DNA of 64,000 nt from assembly GCA_001784635.1 (NCBI GenBank), contig MFRS01000003.1, positions 140,694 to 204,693 of the forward strand, read 5' to 3'. Under the pieces are notes generated by a model. The model saw nothing but the letters and a program-made list of their open reading frames with translations. It ran no database searches and was not told where the DNA came from. Of this stretch, positions 57,473 to 64,000 are shown piece after piece. Origin of the DNA: Candidatus Micrarchaeota archaeon RBG_16_49_10 (lineage in GTDB: Archaea; Aenigmatarchaeota; Aenigmatarchaeia; CG10238-14). Every line of letters starts with the position of its first letter. Positions within the stretch are counted from its first letter, which is position 1. The position numbers were made by a program, and so were the translations under genes.

Positions 57473-58837
57473 TTAGGAAGTTAAATATTTCCAGTACCTG
57501 TGCAGAGCAGACAGCGCCTTCACCGCCCTCTCAGGGCTTGGGAGGACTGCCACACCGTTCGCCATCAGCCTTTTGTTCATCCTCTCCGAGAACTCCCCGC
57601 CCGTCGAGCACACGACTATAGGCCTGTTATGCTTCTTCATGGCCGTTATACAATCCACAACATCCTCGCCCAGTGTGGGGACCTGGAACAGCGTGATGAT
57701 GAGGAATGCGTCGAACTCCTTGCTTTTTACCGTCTCCTCCAGCGTCAGCCTGTACCTCTCGGCGTCCGCATCGCCAGTGAGGTCTATAGGGTTGTTCTTA
57801 ACCGTGTAGTCCGGCAGAATATCCTTCAACCTCTTTTTGAGCTCTTTCGAAGGCTCCGGGAGCTCTAAACCTGCCCTTTCAGCCTCGTCTGTCGCAAGCA
57901 CACCAAATCCACCGCCATCCGTGACTATCAACAACCTCTTCCCCCTCGGCAAGGGCTGGCTGGAGAATGTCCTCGCGAAGTCGAAAAGCTCCTCCCAGGT
58001 CTCGGCCTCTATCAAACCCGCCTGTTTGAAGGCGCCCGAATAAATATTTCCCGATCCTGCCAGAGACCCAGTATGCGATGAGACGGCCTTTTTCCCCTTC
58101 TCTGACTTCCCCGCCTTGAGCACGATGATAGGCTTCTTCCTGGATACCCTCCTGCACACCTCTATGAACCTTTTCCCGCTGTCTTTTATCCCCTCTAGGT
58201 AGACCGCTATAACCCTAGTGTCCCTGTCCTCCCCCAGGTACTCTATCAGGTCCGTCTCCGTTATGTCCATGGCATTTCCGTAGGAGATGAACTTCCCTAT
58301 CCCCGTCCCCTGCTCCGCAAGCCAGTCCAGCATCGTAGAGCCTACAGCTCCTGACTGCGAGACGAAGGATATGTCGCCCTTCCCGGGCCTCCCGCACCTT
58401 TCCTTTGGTAGGAATATCGTATCCACGGATGAACTGGAATCGTAAATCCCCAGGCAGTTGGGCCCTATCACCCGCGTCTTAGTGCCTGAAATTATCTTCC
58501 TGCACTCCTCCTCCAGATGCTTGTTCCCTATCTCCGAGAAGCCGCCGCTTATGATTATGACTACCTCCACCCCCTTCTCGACGCAGTCTGCCAGCGCCTC
58601 AGGGACGCCTTTCGCAGGTATCGAGATGACAGCTAAATCCACCTTGTCCGGGATGTCAAGGACGTTCGGGTAAACCCTTTTCCCGAGTATCGGCTCGGTG
58701 TTCGGGTTGATGGGGTAGATATCCCCTTTGAAGCCGTCCATGAAGCTCTTCAGGATTATGTAGCCTATCTTGCCTTCGCTGTGGGAGGCACCAATTATAG
58801 CCACATTTTTGGGCCTGAAGAACTTATCAAATGGCAT
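57473..58837 (-). CDS. acdA: acetate--CoA ligase (ADP-forming) alpha subunit
   Basis: 454 residues. The CoA-binding N-terminus NVAIIGASHSEGKIGY is followed by RVIGPNCLGIYD and SFVSQSGAVGSTMLDWLAEQGTGIGKFISYGNAMDIT. The phosphohistidine is H255 in VSSHTGSLAGSGN. The domain order is that of the alpha half of archaeal ADP-forming acyl-CoA synthetase, which makes ATP from acyl-CoA in fermentation. The beta subunit (ATP-grasp) is not next to it here, so it must be encoded elsewhere. Confidence 0.92.
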   Translation of the reverse strand: MPFDKFFRPKNVAIIGASHSEGKIGYIILKSFMDGFKGDIYPINPNTEPILGKRVYPNVLDIPDKVDLAVISIPAKGVPEALADCVEKGVEVVIIISGGFSEIGNKHLEEECRKIISGTKTRVIGPNCLGIYDSSSSVDTIFLPKERCGRPGKGDISFVSQSGAVGSTMLDWLAEQGTGIGKFISYGNAMDITETDLIEYLGEDRDTRVIAVYLEGIKDSGKRFIEVCRRVSRKKPIIVLKAGKSEKGKKAVSSHTGSLAGSGNIYSGAFKQAGLIEAETWEELFDFARTFSSQPLPRGKRLLIVTDGGGFGVLATDEAERAGLELPEPSKELKKRLKDILPDYTVKNNPIDLTGDADAERYRLTLEETVKSKEFDAFLIITLFQVPTLGEDVVDCITAMKKHNRPIVVCSTGGEFSERMNKRLMANGVAVLPSPERAVKALSALHRYWKYLTS

Positions 58838-58942
58838 GAATATTATTGGACTTTTTAATTGATAAAAGTGGAATAAGAAAAACAGTTTTTTCTATTTAGT
58901 AGAAAAACTCATTTTAAATCCGCATTTTTATAAACAATTGTT

Positions 58943-59215
58943 ATGGCAACAGATTCGTCAAACCTATACATGGTTACCGTCCAAAATCCTGAAAAAATTT
59001 TCGCAGTAGCAAAAGGAGTTGAGGCATATTATGGCACTCAGGTTTACATGTTAGACAGACTTCTTCCAAACCATTTTTTACTTTTAATTCAACCCTCGTC
59101 ACATCCAATGGATGATACATTAAATTCTATTATGGAATATCTTGAAAATACGGGCCCTTCTATACTCGAAGAGTTAAACCCTGGACCACGTATTATGAAT
59201 ACAATAAAGACTTAA
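58943..59215 (+). CDS. small unknown protein before SRP RNA
   Basis: 90 residues, A/T-rich. The start MATDSSNLYMVTVQNPEKIF suggests a small alpha/beta protein, with hydrophobic HFLLLIQPSSHPM and an acidic C-terminus. No family recognised. It ends 25 bp before the SRP RNA. Expression is unproven. Confidence 0.5.
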   Translation: MATDSSNLYMVTVQNPEKIFAVAKGVEAYYGTQVYMLDRLLPNHFLLLIQPSSHPMDDTLNSIMEYLENTGPSILEELNPGPRIMNTIKT

Positions 59216-59240
59216 GAGCTTTACACGTCAATTATTATTT

Positions 59241-59517
59241 GCAAGGGACCTCTGGTTGGGAGACTAGCCCTCTCCTGTTAACTCTAACGGGCTACAAGGG
59301 TGACCACAGTCCAAAGGCGGAACAACCCCATGGTCAAGTCCGGGTTGCCGACTGCGAAGCCTCGTCTCCAGGGACAGCAGGCAGTTCGAACTAGGTGAGG
59401 CGGGGAACCGAGCAGCCTTAAGGGATGCTTGCGGTGCTCTCGAGCTCTCGGGGTGGAGAAGGCAATTTGGGCTAACTTGACTGGAAGGATTGCCTCAACT
59501 TTGGGCGTGCCCCTTGC
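59241..59517 (+). ncRNA. ffs: signal recognition particle (7S) RNA
   Basis: About 277 nt. The ends pair (GCAAGGG at 59241-59247 with CCCTTGC at 59511-59517), forming archaeal helix 1. The Alu part includes TCTCCTGTTAACTCTAAC. The S-domain helix 8 has GGTGAGGCGGGGAACCGAGC followed by AGCC (59393-59418), with the GGAA tetraloop and the AGCAG/GTGA symmetric loop that binds SRP54. TCCAAA/TTTGGG pair as the base of helix 5. The protease gene starts 6 bp after the 3' end. Confidence 0.9.
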
Positions 59518-59522
59518 TTTTC

Positions 59523-60263
59523 ATGATGATAAAGTCCGCCTTGCTCTTTGCCGGGATTCTCCTAGTCTTAGCCCTGCTTTACAACGGCATACCTGTCCTA
59601 AAGACCGAGGGGAAGGAGACCACCATCTTCCTCAGGCCTGACTTCAGTCCACTCACCGACAACTACGTTGAGTTTAGGGTACCGGCCGTCACCGAGGACG
59701 ACAAAGGGATACTAGCAAAGGTCACTATTGAGGTGGTCCCGGGCAGCGGGAGGACGCTGATGAACATAGACAACATACTCTTCTTCGAGGACACGCAGAA
59801 CTCGATAAGGCTGGCAAGGGCGATTGCGGAGAACGTGACAGGGGTCGAGCTGGTCGAGAACGACATAATCTACTCGGTGAGGACAGACGCAAGCGCGATA
59901 GAGGGTTCTTCGGCTGGGGCGGCCATGACTATCGGTACGATAGCCCTTCTGGAAGGCAGGGAGCTCAACCAGTCGGTCGCGATGACAGGGTTCGTCAGGC
60001 CGGACGGAAGGGTGGGGAAGGTCTCAAACGTCCTCGAGAAGGCCAAGGTCTCCAAGGACAACGGCTATACCCTTTTCTTGGTTCCCCCAGGACAGGAGGT
60101 CCAGGAGGAAATAACCAAGGAGGAAGTCTGCAGGAGGATACTCTTCAAGGACGTCTGCAACACCGTCGTGAAGGAGAGTATGATAGACATCCAGAAGGCC
60201 GCAAACATAACAGTCATAGAGGTTTCCGATATTCGGGAAGCCGTGGGGTACATAATCATATAG
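59523..60263 (+). CDS. membrane-anchored S16 Lon-domain protease (COG1750-like)
   Basis: About 246 residues from ATG 59523 (or 59526). An N-terminal helix (MIKSALLFAGILLVLALLYN) anchors it, with no AAA+ ATPase. The Lon proteolytic domain has IEGSSAGAAMTIG with Ser130 as the likely nucleophile and VLEKAKVSK with Lys173 as the likely partner. Such short Lon-like proteins occur in archaea and may act on exported or membrane proteins. It starts right after the SRP RNA and converges on CysRS with an 8-bp overlap. Confidence 0.85.
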   Translation: MMIKSALLFAGILLVLALLYNGIPVLKTEGKETTIFLRPDFSPLTDNYVEFRVPAVTEDDKGILAKVTIEVVPGSGRTLMNIDNILFFEDTQNSIRLARAIAENVTGVELVENDIIYSVRTDASAIEGSSAGAAMTIGTIALLEGRELNQSVAMTGFVRPDGRVGKVSNVLEKAKVSKDNGYTLFLVPPGQEVQEEITKEEVCRRILFKDVCNTVVKESMIDIQKAANITVIEVSDIREAVGYIII

Positions 60264-61695
60264 TCCTTATCCTTGCGCCGCCCTCTTCGTCCTCTACCGC
60301 ATAGCCCATCTCGTTTATTTTTTTCCTTATCTCGTCGGCCCTCTTCCAATCTTTTCTTTCTCTCGCTAATTGCCTTTCCTTTACCAACTCTTCTATTTCT
60401 TTTGGTATTTCTTTTTTTTCAATAGCTGAAAGAATGTTGAAAGCTGCATCGAGTTCCCTAAGAAGATTGTGGGCTTTTTTTCCTCCACCGGTTTTGTTTA
60501 CTTCTCTTATAAAATTAAAAATTACTGCAAAAGCTCTAGGCGTGTCAAGGTCATCGTTCATCGCCGCTAAAAAATCGTTTCTAGTTGTTTCTATAAGTTT
60601 ATCATCGAAATTGTCAATTCCACTCTCTGTTTTTTCCATAAATTCATTTAACCTATCTAAAGTGTTTTGCGCTTTTACCAAGTTTTCTTCAGAAAAATCG
60701 ATTGGGCTTCGGTAATGAGTAGAAATGAAAAAATATCTCAATGTTTTTGCATTCCACTTTTTCAATGCATCCCTAATTGTAATAAAATTGCCTAAAGATT
60801 TTGACATTTTTTGCCCGTTTATTGTTAAGAAGCCAGTATGAAGCCAATATTTTACAAAAGGTTTTTTTCCAGAAGCCGCTTCCATTTGAGCTATTTCTGC
60901 TTCGTGATGCGGAAATATCAAATCTCTTGCACCACCGTGTACGTCGTACTGTGGACCAAAAACCGTTTCTGTGATAGCTGTGTCTTCAATATGCCAGCCA
61001 GGCCTACCTTCACCAAACGGTGATGGCCACTTTGGTTCACCTGGTTTCGACAATTTCCATAAACAAAAATCGCCTTTGTTCCTCTTTTTTACGCTTTCAT
61101 CGATTCTTGTAACTGCGTCTTCTGCTTCTAATGCGGTCCTGCCAGAAAGTTTTCCATATTCAGGAAACTTGGACAGATCAAAATAAACACCGTCTTCGTT
61201 TTCATAAGTATAGCCCCTTTCCATTAAAATTTTGACTTGATTGATCATTTCTTTTATAAAATCGGTAGCCCGAGCAAATTTAGTAATACTGTTAACGCCT
61301 AACGTTTTCAGGTCTTTGTAATATTCTGCTTCAAACTCCTCAGCTAATTGTTTCGGGTCTATTTTTCGCTCTTTTGCACGCTGAATTATTTTGTCGTCTA
61401 AATCTGTAATATTCTGCAAATAGAAAACATCATAACCAATAGCTCGCATATATTTGGCAATCATATCGAATTGTATGTATGTCTTTGCGTGTCCTATATG
61501 TGAATAATCGTAAACGGTTGGACCGCAGACAAAAAATTTTACATTTCTACCATTTCTTGGCTTAAACAATTCTTTTTTTCCACTTTGCGTATTTAACAGT
61601 TTCAATTCAGTTCGGTCTTCTTTTGCTTCTCTTTTCACTGAGCTTGTTTTTCCTTTGACTTCGGCATTTTGTTTCACCATTATCACTTTATCCAT
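60256..61695 (-). CDS. cysS: cysteinyl-tRNA synthetase
   Basis: 479 residues. The class I motifs are CGPTVYDYSHIGHAKTY (HIGH) and INGQKMSKSLGNF (KMSKS). The zinc site has the first Cys in CGPTVY and FPHHEAE as His/Glu; the fourth position reads GWHIEDTAI, with Asp where bacterial enzymes have Cys. The N-terminus carries a Lys-rich extension of about 40 residues before the catalytic fold. A/T-rich compared with core genes. It charges tRNA-Cys. Confidence 0.95.
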   Translation of the reverse strand: MDKVIMVKQNAEVKGKTSSVKREAKEDRTELKLLNTQSGKKELFKPRNGRNVKFFVCGPTVYDYSHIGHAKTYIQFDMIAKYMRAIGYDVFYLQNITDLDDKIIQRAKERKIDPKQLAEEFEAEYYKDLKTLGVNSITKFARATDFIKEMINQVKILMERGYTYENEDGVYFDLSKFPEYGKLSGRTALEAEDAVTRIDESVKKRNKGDFCLWKLSKPGEPKWPSPFGEGRPGWHIEDTAITETVFGPQYDVHGGARDLIFPHHEAEIAQMEAASGKKPFVKYWLHTGFLTINGQKMSKSLGNFITIRDALKKWNAKTLRYFFISTHYRSPIDFSEENLVKAQNTLDRLNEFMEKTESGIDNFDDKLIETTRNDFLAAMNDDLDTPRAFAVIFNFIREVNKTGGGKKAHNLLRELDAAFNILSAIEKKEIPKEIEELVKERQLARERKDWKRADEIRKKINEMGYAVEDEEGGARIRTI

Positions 61696-61763
61696 CTAAT
61701 GTTGAATTAAATATCAATGTATACTGTTTTAAATTGTATGGTACCATATGTTTGTTTTATTTT

Positions 61764-64000
61764 TTAAGGGTTAGAAGCCTCAGCATAAGTTATGGTGTCA
61801 TTCACATTAGTCTTTGCCCTCCTTGATGAGATTACAAGGAAAGAGACTAACCCTATACATATCACCAAAACTGTAACTAACGATATTATGATCGCCTTAT
61901 GACGGGACTCTTTTATGCAGGCATTAAGCACGCAGGAGTATCCTGATGGGCAGCCTATGTCCTTGCAACAATTTTCTGAACTTTCGCTCAACTCAATTAT
62001 ATCATTTCCACATTTCGGTTCTTCCCTTCCTGGCATTGTAACATTTTCCCCCTCTTTTGGCACATAGTTGCAGCCTTGCGTTTCAATCACTGGGCCTTCA
62101 CAGTTATTTTTGTCCCGGCATTCCCTTACCTTCACACCTGTTGGTGGACACTCTGGTGGTCCCCACACATAACATTCCCAATCAGAGACGCACCTAGTAG
62201 TTGTAGTTCCCATGCTACCCCCACCGCCTCCACCACCTCCAGGAGTCCCTCCTGAAACACTACAGGACTGCGTTTCAGAAGGTTTGTTTTCTGTTGTCCC
62301 GCATGCGTTTGAATCTGTGCATGTTCTGGTCTCCAAATTGTTAACACAGTTTGACCAAGCGGTGCACTGCCAGTTTTCTACGCAGAGAGAACCTTCAATT
62401 TCGAAGGTGACATTGCTTGTATCAAAGCCGTCGAATATCAAATTCCCCCCTGAAATCCTCAATTTATAAAGTGCGGTCACGTCACTTCTTGTAGTGTCAT
62501 TGACAAGCCACAATCTCCAGATGGGGTATGATATGTTGACACTTTCGTTCGCTTCGACATCATAGAAATGGTTCGGCGTCCTTACTTCTATTACCTTTGA
62601 GTATGTTGTTGAGTTTTGGGATAAGCTAAGCTGCATTTTAGTTGGTGGCGGCGACTCAAAATAAAAGTAGTTTTGTTCGGATAAATTGATTTCAACCCTC
62701 TGACTTAATGTAGTGACTGTGTAATTAACATGTGGCGTCACTAACTTGAAATTGTAGGCTCCTGTCCAATTGATATCTTCAAACGTAACATTGCCGAGTT
62801 CGCTCCTATAAGGGACGATTTCTTTTCTAATTACTAACGGAGGGCCGTCCACTATAACATTAGTTAGTTGCAAATGCTCGTGATTTAAACTTGCATGCCT
62901 ATCGATTGTAGCAAAGATCATGCTCGGCGAATAGCTAATGAGGCTGTTGGCCTGTGAGGATATCCTGAATTCGTAGACCACACCCAATGGTAGTCCTGTT
63001 ACGTTAATTTCATGCATTGTCGTCAAGTTCGAGACATCTATTCTGGTGGTATAGTTGGGTGATGCCCCAGTTTTTATACCGTATTGTATTGACGAGGTGG
63101 AAGGAACATCCGTGAGCCACCTCACCGTTATTATATTCTGAAGGGGGAGATAATTCGAGGAGAAATTTAGTATTCTGGGGGCCAATGGGCATTGCAAATC
63201 ATTACCGTTGCAGTCGTCATCAATTCCATTCCCACAGACTTCGACCAAAGGCGCTGGGCATCCTGACCATGAACCTACTATACATACTTCTGAACCTATA
63301 CTGCAGATTCCCCAGTGATTAAGGCTGCACTGTCTGACAAGATTCTCATCAATTAAATTGTTGCAGTTCTCATCAATATTATTGCATGTTTCGGCAGTCC
63401 CTGGGTTAATATTCGCATTGTTGTCATTGCAATCCGCTAGGCCGCACAAACCGCCTTCTACCGAGTAAGTGTCCCCATCCAAGTCTGTGCACAACAGGAG
63501 CTCTCTTACTCTAAATATTATGGCATAGTCATCCGTATTGGCATTATTTCCGCTATCCATACATTTCACATAAAAGCTGTAGTTTTGTCCCTCCTGCAAT
63601 CCGGTTATTAATTTAGAATGTTCTGTTCCCCCTGATGTCGTAAATACATTTGTAATTGAAGCATAGGAGATATTTGCAAAAGCTGAGTACTTGCAAGTTG
63701 CAGCCTCATCAGTTGTTAAACTTAGTAAGGCTTGTGTTGTGCCCGCAATTAGCACCCCAGACGGTTGTCCGTTACTTCTTACTGGAGGATTAACATCAAT
63801 CTCGGTAGAATAATCGCCAATTTTTACCGCCGTGTCATTTGCCAGGTTCACAACTTGTAATACTAAGTTACCGTTTGAGTCTGAAGCTATATATTGAATA
63901 GAGGTTACGGCACCAGCATATGTATCCCACCACTCAACCTTTACAGGGGTGTTTGGTGAAAATCCCCTTATTGTCAGGTTTGTGGTTGCAGGCCGAATAG
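61764..64000 (-). CDS. multidomain surface protein (MopE-like, FN3-like, TSP1-like), N-terminus beyond the window
   Basis: The frame is open to the last base, so the start is outside. In order: a FN3-like part (PVRSNGQPSG, ITGLQEGQNYSFYVKC), a MopE-type metal-binding repeat LDGDTYSVEGGLCGLADCND with CNNIDENCNNLIDE, more FN3-like domains, a thrombospondin-like WQCTAWSNCVNNLETRTC, a poly-Gly linker, another WECYVWGPPECPP, and an anchor helix (IIISLVTVLVICIGLVSFLVI) near the C-terminus. The Gly run and Cys motifs fit a large cell-surface protein. A/T-rich. Confidence 0.8.
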   Translation of the reverse strand, partial: IRPATTNLTIRGFSPNTPVKVEWWDTYAGAVTSIQYIASDSNGNLVLQVVNLANDTAVKIGDYSTEIDVNPPVRSNGQPSGVLIAGTTQALLSLTTDEAATCKYSAFANISYASITNVFTTSGGTEHSKLITGLQEGQNYSFYVKCMDSGNNANTDDYAIIFRVRELLLCTDLDGDTYSVEGGLCGLADCNDNNANINPGTAETCNNIDENCNNLIDENLVRQCSLNHWGICSIGSEVCIVGSWSGCPAPLVEVCGNGIDDDCNGNDLQCPLAPRILNFSSNYLPLQNIITVRWLTDVPSTSSIQYGIKTGASPNYTTRIDVSNLTTMHEINVTGLPLGVVYEFRISSQANSLISYSPSMIFATIDRHASLNHEHLQLTNVIVDGPPLVIRKEIVPYRSELGNVTFEDINWTGAYNFKLVTPHVNYTVTTLSQRVEINLSEQNYFYFESPPPTKMQLSLSQNSTTYSKVIEVRTPNHFYDVEANESVNISYPIWRLWLVNDTTRSDVTALYKLRISGGNLIFDGFDTSNVTFEIEGSLCVENWQCTAWSNCVNNLETRTCTDSNACGTTENKPSETQSCSVSGGTPGGGGGGGGSMGTTTTRCVSDWECYVWGPPECPPTGVKVRECRDKNNCEGPVIETQGCNYVPKEGENVTMPGREEPKCGNDIIELSESSENCCKDIGCPSGYSCVLNACIKESRHKAIIISLVTVLVICIGLVSFLVISSRRAKTNVNDTITYAEASNP

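Noticed and set aside
59429..59641. Plus-strand 70-codon frame overlapping the SRP RNA
   Set aside because: It runs through the structured RNA and is out of frame with the Lon-domain protein.

Overview
The window is a compact archaeal chromosome segment. It carries archaeal TFB, TBP, a histone, MCM, RFC small and large subunits, FEN1, RNase HII, aIF2-beta, aIF5A with deoxyhypusine synthase, Dph2, RNA polymerase subunit L, AglB, archaeal S15 and S3Ae, a 7S SRP RNA and a tRNA-splicing endonuclease. Several features point to a DPANN-type lineage such as Aenigmarchaeota, Diapherotrites or Micrarchaeota: short versions of housekeeping proteins, many secreted Cys-rich or single-helix anchored proteins with no clear family, a CCLDxNxNxICD-type motif, and an HTH/S-layer-like fusion. 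That placement is inference; no rRNA is present to settle it.

Layout. 1-2.05 kb: end of a DUF63 membrane protein, a surface protein and tRNA endonuclease. 2.1-7.0 kb: a glycolipid/glycosylation cluster (two GT2, a small DMT flippase-like protein, an FAD oxidoreductase, a GT-C enzyme) with tRNA-Phe. 7.2-10.1 kb: S15, S3Ae, site-2 protease, EamA transporter. 10.1-13.8 kb: a tRNA-rich accessory zone. The tRNA-Leu 3' end is repeated twice downstream around an RHH/PIN toxin-antitoxin pair and a secreted-protein gene. A LAGLIDADG endonuclease gene lies between tRNA-Val and tRNA-Glu, each of which has a short intron outside the usual anticodon-loop position. 13.9-31 kb: the information-processing core (aIF5A, histone, TFB, RFC, aIF2-beta, RPA-like protein, MCM, TBP, RNase HII, FEN1). 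31-38.5 kb: methyltransferase, MGMT and a surface-glycan block ending in AglB, PHP, ATP-grasp and polysaccharide deacetylase. 38.6-46.4 kb: large surface proteins and regulators. 46.6-58.8 kb: ArgRS, CruF-like protein, deoxyhypusine synthase plus PLP decarboxylase, a DRG-like GTPase, Dph2, a methyltransferase, RpoL, CTP synthase and an ADP-forming acyl-CoA synthetase. 59-64 kb: SRP RNA, a Lon-domain protease, CysRS and a partial multidomain surface protein.

The most unusual part is the combination of two tRNA introns at non-canonical positions (D-loop of tRNA-Glu, variable loop of tRNA-Val), a homing-endonuclease gene wedged between them whose stop codon lies inside tRNA-Glu, and, 10 kb away, a tRNA endonuclease that keeps its catalytic Tyr and His but has Thr in place of the expected catalytic Lys and a Lys-rich insertion near the active site. 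Other points worth attention are the tRNA-Leu direct repeats with an inverted-repeat-bounded cargo gene, a one-base frame break at the start of a PhoU-like regulator, a degenerate DRG-type GTPase, and a matching C-terminal tail in MCM and the RPA-like protein.

Genes are tightly packed, with many 1-30 bp overlaps. No intergenic gap free of an identified feature exceeds about 230 bp. A/T-rich genes (3.3-6.2, 10.2-11.8, 12.3-12.9, 21.8-22.8, 44.1-45.3, 58.9-59.2, 60.3-64 kb) stand out by eye from the more G/C-rich core genes.
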